13,129 nt of DNA, taken from an uncultured Anaerolineales bacterium (GTDB taxonomy: Bacteria > Chloroflexota > Anaerolineae > Anaerolineales > Villigracilaceae). The position numbers were made by a program, and so were the translations under genes. Position 1 is the stretch's first letter. Each line of letters starts with the position of its first letter. A model generated the notes under the pieces. That model saw only the letters and a program-made list of their open reading frames with translations, did no database searches and was not told where the DNA came from. The DNA is taken from positions 1 to 13,129 of the forward strand of contig CALFXA010000135.1 of NCBI GenBank assembly GCA_937928015.1, given 5' to 3'. Shown here in pieces: positions 1-6,763 of this stretch.

Positions 1-110
1 GCTTTGTAGATAGCTTGCTTCCTATCCAAGTCGCGGACATAGTACACAATGGGGTTGAGACCTACCCGCGTGATCGTGACTTTGTATAGCTTTCTGATTT
101 TCCGTGCCAT
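1..110 (-). CDS. Truncated small hypothetical protein (N-terminal 36 residues only)
   Basis: An ATG at 108-110 (minus strand) opens a frame that runs off the left edge of the window. The visible product begins MARKIRKLYKVTITRVG and is basic, with alternating hydrophobic and charged residues typical of beta strands; no family is recognisable. The start is well supported: GGAGGT lies a few bases upstream and contains the stop codon of the preceding gene, which ends only 4 bases away, so the two are probably translationally coupled. It is the last visible gene of the leftward par-like operon. What lies beyond position 1 is unknown. Confidence 0.6.
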   Translation of the reverse strand, partial: MARKIRKLYKVTITRVGLNPIVYYVRDLDRKQAIYK

Positions 111-114
111 CTCT

Positions 115-273
115 CTACCTCCAGATCATCACCACGGCCAACATCAGCACCGCGCCCAGCGCCATCCACGTCACGCGTTCCCAGGCCCAGGCCAGGTTTC
201 GCTTCGCCGCAGCCCATTTCAACTGCCAGGCGCTTTGCTTCTTGGTTTGTTTGATATTGCCTTTTTTCTTCAT
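115..273 (-). CDS. Small single-pass membrane protein, 52 aa
   Basis: The product starts MKKKGNIKQTKK, has a strongly basic, Trp-rich N-terminal half, and ends with a hydrophobic segment (about residues 34-51, WMALGAVLMLAVVMIW). This suggests a small membrane protein whose positive half stays in the cytoplasm, or a tail-anchored one. I chose the internal ATG at 271-273 because AAAGGAG lies about 9 bases upstream. A longer frame reaching to 348 would begin inside the GC-rich spacer and has no such site. Its stop codon lies inside the ribosome binding site of the next gene. It is separated from the ParR-like gene by 144 non-coding bases. The family is not recognised. Confidence 0.6.
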   Translation of the reverse strand: MKKKGNIKQTKKQSAWQLKWAAAKRNLAWAWERVTWMALGAVLMLAVVMIWR

Positions 274-383
274 CGCAGTCGCTCCTTTCCAGCGCACTGT
301 CATTCGCAACTTGTCCGCCACCGCCCTCCCCCACTCTCCCCGTCCCACCCCTGCGGCACCCTGTCAGAGCGCACGCTGAATTT

Positions 384-420
384 TTGACGGTTAAATATTG
401 GGCGTAATTCTTGACGGTTA
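384..420. repeat. Pair of 10-bp direct repeats, TTGACGGTTA
   Basis: TTGACGGTTA occurs at 384-393 and again at 411-420, 27 bp apart, within the 144-base gap (274-417) that separates the ParR-like gene from the small membrane protein. The second copy contains the stop codon of the ParR-like gene. The spacing is about 2.5 helical turns. The pair could bind a regulator or be the remnant of a small duplication. The rest of the gap is C-rich with no clear gene or promoter. Confidence 0.45.
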
Positions 421-693
421 AGAAAAATAGGTATCCATCAGATCATCCAGCGCCTCGAGCGCTTCCTGAGTATCCTGTGCACCCGCTTCCACAGCCTGTT
501 GGATCTCGCTGCCCAACTCGCCGTTCAACGCCTTGATGATCAGCGCCCAGGCCATCGGGAACGCCCGCTTCATCCGTTTCTGTTCCAGATACCAGTCATA
601 GGCTCGTTGCACACGCGGGTCGGTGATCGGCATCCGCTGGAGACCTTCCAGTCTCACCCGTTCGCTTGGCACCGCATACTTTTTTCTCGCCAT
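418..693 (-). CDS. ParR-like partition adaptor candidate, 91 aa
   Basis: This small charged protein lies directly downstream of the actin-like ATPase gene in the same direction, the place a ParR adaptor normally occupies. The N-terminus is basic (MARKKYAVPSERVRLEG), the middle helical (about residues 24-58), and the C-terminus strongly acidic with hydrophobic positions (about residues 69-91, ending DDLMDTYFS). Known ParR proteins pair an N-terminal ribbon-helix-helix DNA-binding domain with a C-terminal tail that contacts ParM, so the layout fits. I see no sequence motif that proves it. AGGA sits 7 bases before the ATG. A hairpin repeat fills the gap to the ParM-like gene. The name is an inference from position, size and charge pattern. 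Confidence 0.6.
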   Translation of the reverse strand: MARKKYAVPSERVRLEGLQRMPITDPRVQRAYDWYLEQKRMKRAFPMAWALIIKALNGELGSEIQQAVEAGAQDTQEALEALDDLMDTYFS

Positions 694-706
694 CGTTATC
701 CTTTCT

Positions 707-756
707 CCTCCCCCATCCTGCCCTGAGCGTAGTCGAAGGGCGAAGGATGGGGGAGG
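707..756. repeat. Intergenic hairpin repeat, copy 1 (TGAGCGTAGTCGA loop)
   Basis: Perfect 13-bp arms (707-719 and 744-756, CCTCCCCCATCCT and its complement) enclose a second stem, CCCT/AGGG (721-724 and 737-740), around the loop GAGCGTAGTCGA. A GGGAGGGGGCAG tail follows. The copy sits between the stop of the actin-like gene and the ribosome binding site of the next gene, so the leftward transcript would carry it as a hairpin. Copies at 1788-1823 and 9031-9092 share the C-rich arm and G-rich tail. Confidence 0.8.
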
Positions 757-772
757 TCGGGAGGGGGCAGGG

Positions 773-1753
773 CTACTTCACCCGCAGCGCGCTCTTATAC
801 AGCCCGCGGCTGATCGGCAGGATCGGGTCATCGAAGAACACTGCCTTGCCATTGAACTTGGTCTCCAGGTACGGTCTCAGCAACAGCGAGCCTCCGCCCA
901 CGATGAAGATCTTGTGGAAGCGGGGGAAGGCATCTCCCCACTTCTTATTGATGAAGCCGAGCACCTGCGTGGACCACGCGCCCAGGAAGGACTCGATCTC
1001 GATCTCCTGCGGAAGGTCACCCGCCCGCAGCATCTCGTCGAACTCGCCGAAGGTCCACATCGTGTTCGGGTCCACCTGGTTGTGCAGCCAGCGCACGCCG
1101 ATGGGCTGCCCGCCGTTGAAGCGCTTCGTATCCTCGTCACGCTTCGCCACCTGCAGCTCCACCGTGTTCGACCCGATGCTCACCATCGCGCACTCGTACT
1201 TTAGTGCCTGCGCCCGATCAGTGCTGGCAGGCGTGCCGTCCATCGAGAACACGTAATCGATCAACGCCCCCAGCGCCTGGGGAGCCAGGTCCACGCGTGT
1301 CACATCCAGCGCGTATGTCTCTCCATCAGCGGTCCATTCATGGTGCCCGCCGATCCAGCTCTTCACGCCGCGCGTAAACTTCACCACCGAATCCTGCTCT
1401 CCCATCAACATCTGCATCGGCAGGCCTACCACCAGATGCACGTCCTCTTCGAAGCAGCCGAACTTGCGCTGATACTCCGTCAGCGTGCCGTGCAGGATGG
1501 CGCGCATTTCGGGCGTCACGCCCGCCAGACGGTCGAACGAGAAGTTCTCCAACGGGATGCCCCAGCGGTGGGCATTGTGGCCCACATACAGGCCGTCCAC
1601 CATCATCGGAGCCTTCTTCTTGCGGCCACCTGTCAGCGTCTCAGCGCTCGTGGCTCCTACCAGCGCCGCCAGGCTGGGGAAGATCACGCTTCCCTTCGCG
1701 CCCACCATCTTGACCGAACTCTGTCCCAAATCCAAACCGATCTTGATGCTCAT
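773..1753 (-). CDS. ParM/actin-like ATPase (plasmid-type segregation)
   Basis: This is a 326-residue actin-fold ATPase, the usual length for ParM and archaeal Ta0583-like proteins. Visible landmarks are the phosphate-1 loop GLDLGQSSVK at residues 6-15 (Asp8), a phosphate-2 loop VSIGSNTVEL at 191-200, the adenosine motif FIVGGGSLL at 283-291, and a C-terminal DPILPISRGLYKSAL segment resembling the ARGFYKY stretch of ParM. Such proteins polymerise with ATP and push plasmid copies apart through a DNA-bound adaptor. The phosphate-2 loop has Ser192 where most relatives have Asp, which might alter hydrolysis. AGGAG lies 7 bases before the ATG. The ParR-like candidate follows downstream and membrane-protein genes precede it. 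The superfamily call is firm; the segregation role is inferred from context. Confidence 0.85.
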   Translation of the reverse strand: MSIKIGLDLGQSSVKMVGAKGSVIFPSLAALVGATSAETLTGGRKKKAPMMVDGLYVGHNAHRWGIPLENFSFDRLAGVTPEMRAILHGTLTEYQRKFGCFEEDVHLVVGLPMQMLMGEQDSVVKFTRGVKSWIGGHHEWTADGETYALDVTRVDLAPQALGALIDYVFSMDGTPASTDRAQALKYECAMVSIGSNTVELQVAKRDEDTKRFNGGQPIGVRWLHNQVDPNTMWTFGEFDEMLRAGDLPQEIEIESFLGAWSTQVLGFINKKWGDAFPRFHKIFIVGGGSLLLRPYLETKFNGKAVFFDDPILPISRGLYKSALRVK

Positions 1754-1787
1754 TTCAAACTCCTATGATGAATATTCTTCCTCTCCT

Positions 1788-1823
1788 CCTCCCCCAAATC
1801 CGCGTCAGCGTATTTGGGGGAGG
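1788..1823. repeat. Intergenic hairpin repeat, copy 2
   Basis: Arms of 12 bp (1788-1799 and 1812-1823, CCTCCCCCAAAT and its complement) enclose a short CGC/GCG stem with a GTCA loop. The loop core GAGCGTAG is shortened to GTCAGCG compared with copies 1 and 3. A TGCCCAAAGGGC hairpin and a GGAGGGGGT tail follow, up to the stop of the upstream membrane-protein gene at 1844. It lies between that gene and the ribosome binding site of the actin-like gene. Confidence 0.75.
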
Positions 1824-1843
1824 TGCCCAAAGGGCGGAGGGGG

Positions 1844-2578
1844 TCACTTCGCCAGCGGGGTGATCCCCTGCAGGGCGTTGGTCACAACTTCGGGCGCCTC
1901 GTTCAAATTCGGCACCACAGTCTCGTATTCGTAGTCATTCAGGTTGATCCCGAAATCCATCGCCACCGTGTCGGGGTCCCAGCCTGACAGCCAGTACCCT
2001 GGCTTGTTTTGCCCAAACGGACGGGTCGCCTTCAGCTCCTCGAATAGCAGGCTCTCGAACGCGTCATACATTTCGTAGGCCGTCACCACCCCCAGCGGAT
2101 CGAAGCGTGTGTCCCCGTCGCTCAGCATCCGTTTCGGCATGTACGAGGTCTTGTTGCTCATCTTCAGGAAGTGCGCCACGAACCGATCCGTCACCTGCGG
2201 ACGCGCCTGCAGCACCGAGTAGGGACTCTTGTCCTTGCTCTTCGTTCCGCTGATCAGTCCCCAGCGTCGAGCGCGGTCACCCAGCACCATCGCCAGCACC
2301 TCGGGATGCACACCCTTGGCAGCCTCCAGCGTCACGCTCATCGCTGTCATCGACAAAGCCTTCTGCCGTCCCTGGATCTCGAACACCGCTGCCTCGCGCA
2401 ACTCCAGCCAGGCCAGCCACAGCGACCACAGCAGCATCCCGCCGCCCACGATGGCCAGCCCGCTCGAACACACGTTCAGCCATTCCAGCGCATCCACCGC
2501 AAACGTCCACATCCACCCAGCCGCCGCTAGAATCACCGCCCCCACGATGCTCATCCAGATATAAGGTCTCTCATTCAT
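1844..2578 (-). CDS. Two-TM membrane protein with large cytoplasmic domain, unknown family
   Basis: A protein of 244 residues. Two hydrophobic helices lie at about residues 8-28 and 37-58, separated by a short loop, followed by about 185 soluble residues that probably face the cytoplasm. The soluble part is mixed alpha/beta, with YMPKRMLSDGDTRFDPLG and a Trp/Tyr/Asp-rich region (GYWLSGWDPDTVAMDFG); I recognise no domain. The ATG overlaps the stop of the upstream gene by four bases (ATGA), and GGAGGAG sits just before it, so translation is coupled. It lies immediately upstream of the actin-like ATPase gene. A membrane anchor or partner for the filament is possible, but that is inference from position only. 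Confidence 0.8.
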   Translation of the reverse strand: MNERPYIWMSIVGAVILAAAGWMWTFAVDALEWLNVCSSGLAIVGGGMLLWSLWLAWLELREAAVFEIQGRQKALSMTAMSVTLEAAKGVHPEVLAMVLGDRARRWGLISGTKSKDKSPYSVLQARPQVTDRFVAHFLKMSNKTSYMPKRMLSDGDTRFDPLGVVTAYEMYDAFESLLFEELKATRPFGQNKPGYWLSGWDPDTVAMDFGINLNDYEYETVVPNLNEAPEVVTNALQGITPLAK

Positions 2579-3015
2579 GACTCCTCCAGGTCCCAGGCAT
2601 AGCGCACTTCGCGCGCGAACTCATACGACCATCGACTTGCGTAGGCCCTGCCCACCGACGTATCACCCAGTTCGTGCAGGCGGCGCGCCGCGGCGATGGC
2701 CTTCTTGTGACGCGTGTACGTCTTGCCTTCGGGCGTCTCGCGCCAGGCCTGCTCGGCAGCCGTGCCTTCGTCGACGTAGCTATGCACCGACTGCACCGCA
2801 GTTCCAGCCGTGACAGGGAGGGATGTATGGGCATGGATCATTGGTATCTCATTCCACATCGCTGCCTGGCGTGCTTCCTCGCGCTGGCCAGCCTCCAGTT
2901 TTCTTTCAATTTGTAGCCCGCCCCACAGCGCCCAGGCCACCCATGCCACGAACGCTACGAACGACCCACCACACAACCACGGCACGAACGGCAGCAACAT
3001 CTCATCCGTGATCAT
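2575..3015 (-). CDS. Single-pass membrane protein, 146 aa, unknown family
   Basis: A hydrophobic, Trp-rich segment at about residues 7-34 (MLLPFVPWLCGG... VAWALWGG) is followed by a charged helical region (LQIERKLEAGQREEARQA) and a soluble C-terminal half containing TPEGKTYTRHKKAIAAARRL. The arrangement fits an N-terminally anchored protein with a cytoplasmic domain. GAGGAGGA precedes the ATG. The gene overlaps both neighbours by four bases (ATGA at 3012-3015 and 2575-2578), so it forms a tightly coupled unit with the 121-aa gene before it and the two-TM gene after it. No family is recognised. Confidence 0.75.
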   Translation of the reverse strand: MITDEMLLPFVPWLCGGSFVAFVAWVAWALWGGLQIERKLEAGQREEARQAAMWNEIPMIHAHTSLPVTAGTAVQSVHSYVDEGTAAEQAWRETPEGKTYTRHKKAIAAARRLHELGDTSVGRAYASRWSYEFAREVRYAWDLEES

Positions 3016-3377
3016 CGCGTCCTCCTCGTGATCTCGTGGATCTCGGCTTCGGTCAGGTTGCGGCCCTTCCTGCGTCGTGCATTCAGCAAATTGATCGTCG
3101 CCCGTCTCCTCCAGGCATCCTCACCGACATTCAGTTCGGACCGCGCCTCCATGACCGCCTCCACAGGAATAGCGTGCCCACTCCGAATCACATACACCTG
3201 CTGTACAGGCTGCAATTGCGCCGCGGGTGTCGGGTCGATCACCTCGGTCGGGACCAACACCTCGGTCTGCTTCGGTCTCCTGTCAGTCAGCCGCAGGAAG
3301 GCAGCCAAACCGCGGTACCCCTTGGCTTCCAACTCATCTGCCTGGTCTGCAAAATCGGCCTTGACCTGTTCTTCCAT
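3012..3377 (-). CDS. Small protein with basic C-terminus, first gene of the par-like operon
   Basis: The product has 121 residues, starting MEEQVKADFADQADELEAKG. The N-terminal third is acidic and helical, the middle is Pro/Val-rich (TEVLVPTEVIDPTPAAQLQP), and the C-terminal third is strongly basic and helical (residues about 93-121, AWRRRATINLLNARRRKGRN followed by LTEAEIHEITRRTR). The basic end could bind DNA. I chose the ATG at 3375-3377 because GAAGGAGA lies 6 bases upstream. A longer frame to 3452 would start within the iteron block. The gene follows that block directly and overlaps the next gene by ATGA. It could be an iteron-binding or accessory segregation protein; this is an inference, and no family is recognised. 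Confidence 0.7.
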   Translation of the reverse strand: MEEQVKADFADQADELEAKGYRGLAAFLRLTDRRPKQTEVLVPTEVIDPTPAAQLQPVQQVYVIRSGHAIPVEAVMEARSELNVGEDAWRRRATINLLNARRRKGRNLTEAEIHEITRRTR

Positions 3378-3441
3378 ATCGGTCTCCTTCTCTTCATGTC
3401 TCTTCATGTTTGCTTCATGAATTTCGGGGCCCGAGCCCTTC

Positions 3442-3471
3442 CATATACACAAGGCAAAAAAAATCCGTTAA
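3442..3471 (-). promoter_or_regulatory. Possible promoter between iteron clusters 1 and 2
   Basis: On the minus strand TTAACG (3466-3471) and TATATG (3442-3447) are separated by 18 bases. Each hexamer matches four of six positions of the sigma-70 consensus. Transcription would lead into the 121-aa gene and the par-like operon, and binding of a protein to the flanking iterons could repress it. The match is weak and the call rests partly on position. Confidence 0.3.
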
Positions 3472-3590
3472 TTTACGTCTCTTCATTAATCTTCATAACC
3501 TTCATGTTTTCGCCTTCACTTGTCAGACAATCACCCAGGTCATGAAGAGTATGAAGAGATATGAAGCAAAAACGCGGTTTTCGGCCCATG

Positions 3591-3634
3591 AAATATTTGT
3601 TTTGTAGAGCCCTGGCCGTACAAAACAAATATTT
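3591..3634. repeat. Perfect 16-bp inverted repeat with 12-nt loop
   Basis: AAATATTTGTTTTGTA (3591-3606) is repeated as its exact complement at 3619-3634 around a GC-rich 12-nt loop. GGCCC (3583-3587) and GGGCC (3643-3647) flank it and could pair as an outer stem. It lies between iteron clusters 3 and 4. The AT-rich arms could form a cruciform or bind an initiator dimer. There is no terminal T-run pattern of its own, but as RNA the stem could also end the primase transcript. Confidence 0.8.
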
Positions 3635-3683
3635 TCCGTAAAGGGCCTGAATCGCTTCATGTGCTTCATGTCTTCATGTTTTT

Positions 3684-6600
3684 TCATTTGCCCATCTCCA
3701 TTTGCTGCGGCTCGGGCTTCTCTTCCAGGTCGACTTCGTTCATGCCAAAGCGGAACTTGCCCGCGGAGATCTTCTCTTTATCCAGGGCGATGGCGTTCCC
3801 GCCCCCGCGCGACCCAGCCCGTTCCACGGGGAAGCGCATCTGGTCGCGGAAGAAGTTCGTCACCGTCTGGGAGGTCACGCCCTCTTTTTCCTTCTTGGCG
3901 CTCGGGTCCGCGAAGTTCTCGGCGTCCATGCGTTCGTTCACCAACCGAGCCACGTCCTTGGCCAGCACGTAGCGCACCACCCCATACTTGCCGAGCTTGC
4001 CCAATTGCACGTACTTGGCGAACTCGGGGTCTTCGTCCAGCTCCACGATGGTGCGGAAGATGTGCGCCTCGAAGCTGGCCTTGGCCCGATTCATCTCCTC
4101 TTCGAAGTTGATCTCGGCCACCATGTTGAGGTCGTCCATCAATTCCTTGTCGCCGTGCAGATGGGCCAGCACCTTCAGCGGGCGCATCACCTGGTTCATG
4201 CGTGCGTTCACCCGCACGTCCGTCAGCTTCACCGTGGTATCCACCTCGATGCGCGGCATCCAGGTCGAAAGGCGGAAGTACAGCAGGTCATTGGTCAGTG
4301 CCTGTGCCTCGACCTCCTGTTCGGGCGGGACCACGCCTGGCTCGATGGGCGGCTCGTGATTCAGCAGGTCCCGCACGTCGCGCTTGTAAAGGTCGAAGCT
4401 CAGGCAGCGGCTCTCAGTCGCGGGGTCCTTGAAGGCACCGTACATCGTCAGCAGTGTCGGGCCGAATACGAAAGTAGTGGTCGGGCGGAAGGTATGGGTC
4501 CCGTCAGGCTTGAGCACGTCCATCATGGTCACGATACGCGCCTGTTCCTTCATGGCCCGCACGTTCAGCAGGGCGCGCAGCTCGCCGCGGTCCTCTTTCG
4601 AACCACTTCCGAGAGAGTCCACCTCATCGATGAACAATGTGCCCTTGTAGATATGAGCCATGCCCTTGAAGCCAGCGATGCTGGTCAGGCCAGCCGTGGT
4701 CATCATGCGGTAGCAGATCTTCCCCACCAGCAGCATCAGTTCCGACTTGCCCGTGCCTGGTGCGCCGCGCGCCCGTAGATAAGGCAGGTAGGGAAAGCAG
4801 TCGTATACCCAGGTGAAAAGTGCATAAAGGGAAGACTGGATGATGTGGATGTCCACGTCCAGCAGGAAGTACCTCGTGATAAACAGGCGGATCTCTCCCA
4901 GCAGATAGCGGATAGGCTTCTTCGAGCCCAACTCGCTGGGCAGGCGCACCGTACCATACCGCACGTTGTCGTCGATCATCGGCACGAGGCGCTTCCCGTT
5001 GATGTCCAGGAAGTTGGCGGTTCCGATCTCGCGGTTCGAGCTCAGCGTGACCGTCCCTTCTTGTTGCTTCAGCCAGATGTGGGCATAGGCGAATTTGGCC
5101 TTGCCGTTACGCTTGTCGTAGCACATCTCCAGCAGGTAGCCCTCTGACCCATCCTCATTGACGGGATACCAGCCGCCCATTGTCTCCTCGATCTCGACGG
5201 GCTTGTCGTCATCATCCTTGGACTTGAGTTCCGCACCGATCAGCTTCTCGTACGGGCGCAGCGGAGCGCCCTTGTATTCGGGGAACAGATCCTCAGGGTA
5301 GATAGCCTTGGCCAGTTTCAACCGCCAGTCGTTGCGGGTGTTGGTGGGCATCTTGGCGATCAGCGGCAGCACGATCTCCAGCGCCTTCTCGCGCTCTGCG
5401 CCTTGCTTGCGGCCCGCATATTGAGCAGCCAGCAACACAATGGGCTCGGCCTTGTCGAACACGGCCTGCACGTTGTTCTTTTGCAGCTTTCCATCCACCT
5501 CATTGTCCAGGTGATACATGGCCAGATCGTTAGCGTCCTTCGAGATCTTCTCCCTGCCATCGGGCCGCGTCCATTTGAACTTCGGCCAGCGCGCCACCCA
5601 CAGCATCGGCCCGAAAGCAGCAGTCAGCGGGAATTTGCCTTCATCCCTGCCTGCGCCCGTCACCACTGCCTCGCCTGGGGTATCCGCATCCGTGGCGAAG
5701 TAGATGGTCTCGTACTTCGGCGCGCCGCCCTCACCCTTTGCAGTCAGCAGGTCGATGTACTCGCCCAGGTTCTTCCACGCCGATCCGCACAGCGCCATCG
5801 CAGGGATGCCCCACTGCCCGAGCGTGATGGCATCCGCCTGGCCTTCCACGATCACGATCCTCGAGCGGTCCCGCAGGTGCATGTGGTTGAAGTAGGGCAC
5901 CTTCTCGCCAGCCAGCACCGAGTAGGAATTGAAGCTCTTCCACTCGTTCTCCTGCCCATCTCGGTGGATCACATCATGGCCTGGCAGTTGCCGCCGCGAG
6001 AGGTACACAATACGCCCGTTGAGTTTGTGGGCATACACCAGGCCTGGCGTGCCCATCATCCCGTGGATGGTGGTCTCTTTGAAGCTGTGCGGGTCCAGGC
6101 TGTGCTTTTGCGCCCAGGCCGCCACGTCGCCCTTGTAGCCCAGCACCAGCACCGCATCGGGTGAATCGTGCTTGATGCCGTGAAGGTCGAACTCGCCCTT
6201 CATCTCGGCCACCTGAGCAGCAGTAGCCCGTCCGCTGAAACCCAGCCGCGAGGCGGCGACGGTCTCATCGCTCCACCCGCGTGAACGGGCGTAGGCCAGG
6301 GCCTCAGCATCCTCCATCAGCCACTTAGCAAACAGCCTGGCCGCGATCTGCAGGGCGGTCTCGCGCGCATGGATGGCCATGCGCTGCTTGAGTTCGGGTC
6401 CGTCCATCTGGTCCCCCAGGGGGATATTCGCCCGCTGGGCCAGGTCCCTGATCGCTTCCTTCACGTCATACGACGGGTTCTTCTTCATCACCCAGTCGAT
6501 TACCGTACCGCCTTCGTTGCACGCACCGAAACAGTGCCACGTCCCTGTGTCTGGGAAAACGATCAGCGCAGGCGAGTGCGTGTTGTTGTGGAACGGGCAG

Positions 6601-6704
6601 AAGCCCGTCCAGTTCTTGCCCGACCTGCGCAGCTTCACGCCCGTATCCTGCTGGATCAGGTCAACGATGTCTACCCGTGCCTTGATGTCATCAATGATCG
6701 TCAT
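3684..6704 (-). CDS. Primase-helicase: CHC2 zinc finger, TOPRIM and P-loop ATPase in one protein
   Basis: This 1006-residue protein combines primase and motor modules. The N-terminal zinc finger has Cys36, His39, Cys58, Cys62 (CPFH...CFGAC), as in DnaG-type CHC2 domains. The TOPRIM domain shows VEGQAD (Glu287) and ATDADTPG (Asp339, Asp341), the acidic metal-binding residues. The C-terminal half carries a Walker A motif GAPGTGKS (647-654) and a Walker B motif LFIDEVD (690-696), so it is probably a replicative helicase ATPase acting with the primase. Phage and plasmid proteins such as T7 gp4 or P4 alpha use comparable fusions. The start is supported by GGAG 5-6 bases before the ATG. The gene ends at the iteron block. 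It is the main replication protein of the element; the exact helicase superfamily is not settled by eye. Confidence 0.9.
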   Translation of the reverse strand: MTIIDDIKARVDIVDLIQQDTGVKLRRSGKNWTGFCPFHNNTHSPALIVFPDTGTWHCFGACNEGGTVIDWVMKKNPSYDVKEAIRDLAQRANIPLGDQMDGPELKQRMAIHARETALQIAARLFAKWLMEDAEALAYARSRGWSDETVAASRLGFSGRATAAQVAEMKGEFDLHGIKHDSPDAVLVLGYKGDVAAWAQKHSLDPHSFKETTIHGMMGTPGLVYAHKLNGRIVYLSRRQLPGHDVIHRDGQENEWKSFNSYSVLAGEKVPYFNHMHLRDRSRIVIVEGQADAITLGQWGIPAMALCGSAWKNLGEYIDLLTAKGEGGAPKYETIYFATDADTPGEAVVTGAGRDEGKFPLTAAFGPMLWVARWPKFKWTRPDGREKISKDANDLAMYHLDNEVDGKLQKNNVQAVFDKAEPIVLLAAQYAGRKQGAEREKALEIVLPLIAKMPTNTRNDWRLKLAKAIYPEDLFPEYKGAPLRPYEKLIGAELKSKDDDDKPVEIEETMGGWYPVNEDGSEGYLLEMCYDKRNGKAKFAYAHIWLKQQEGTVTLSSNREIGTANFLDINGKRLVPMIDDNVRYGTVRLPSELGSKKPIRYLLGEIRLFITRYFLLDVDIHIIQSSLYALFTWVYDCFPYLPYLRARGAPGTGKSELMLLVGKICYRMMTTAGLTSIAGFKGMAHIYKGTLFIDEVDSLGSGSKEDRGELRALLNVRAMKEQARIVTMMDVLKPDGTHTFRPTTTFVFGPTLLTMYGAFKDPATESRCLSFDLYKRDVRDLLNHEPPIEPGVVPPEQEVEAQALTNDLLYFRLSTWMPRIEVDTTVKLTDVRVNARMNQVMRPLKVLAHLHGDKELMDDLNMVAEINFEEEMNRAKASFEAHIFRTIVELDEDPEFAKYVQLGKLGKYGVVRYVLAKDVARLVNERMDAENFADPSAKKEKEGVTSQTVTNFFRDQMRFPVERAGSRGGGNAIALDKEKISAGKFRFGMNEVDLEEKPEPQQMEMGK

Positions 6705-6763
6705 ATCGCTCCGTCCGAACCTACAAAATGCAGCCCGTTGCCCAGGCCGTTTCTACAGACCAG

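Larger units (their letters stand above)
3391..3687. repeat. Iteron array: four clusters of three CTTCATG/CATGAAG repeats (candidate parC or origin)
   Basis: Twelve copies of a 7-bp motif occur in this non-coding block. Cluster 1 (CTTCATG): 3392, 3402, 3413. Cluster 2 (CTTCATT, CTTCATA, CTTCATG): 3481, 3491, 3500. Cluster 3, inverted (CATGAAG, TATGAAG, TATGAAG): 3541, 3550, 3560. Cluster 4 (CTTCATG): 3655, 3664, 3672. Starts within a cluster are 8-11 bp apart, about one helical turn, as in iterons bound by replication initiators or ParR proteins. The block separates the primase-helicase gene from the operon that contains the actin-like gene. R1 parC has two iteron clusters flanking the par promoter; here clusters 1 and 2 flank 60 bp holding a possible promoter. 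Partition site, origin, or both remain open. Confidence 0.75.

Noticed and set aside
318..361. Further copy of the hairpin repeat
   Set aside because: The stretch is C-rich but lacks both the complementary G-rich arm and the GAGCGTAG core.
3391..3680. CRISPR array
   Set aside because: The repeats are 7 bp with almost no spacers and include an inverted cluster. They are iterons, not CRISPR repeats.
3702..4778. Plus-strand open frame of 358 codons
   Set aside because: Antisense to the C-terminal part of the primase-helicase. His/Gln/Leu-rich composition and no recognisable motif.
5403..6164. Plus-strand open frame of 253 codons
   Set aside because: Antisense to the TOPRIM region of the primase-helicase. 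No ribosome binding site and no motif.
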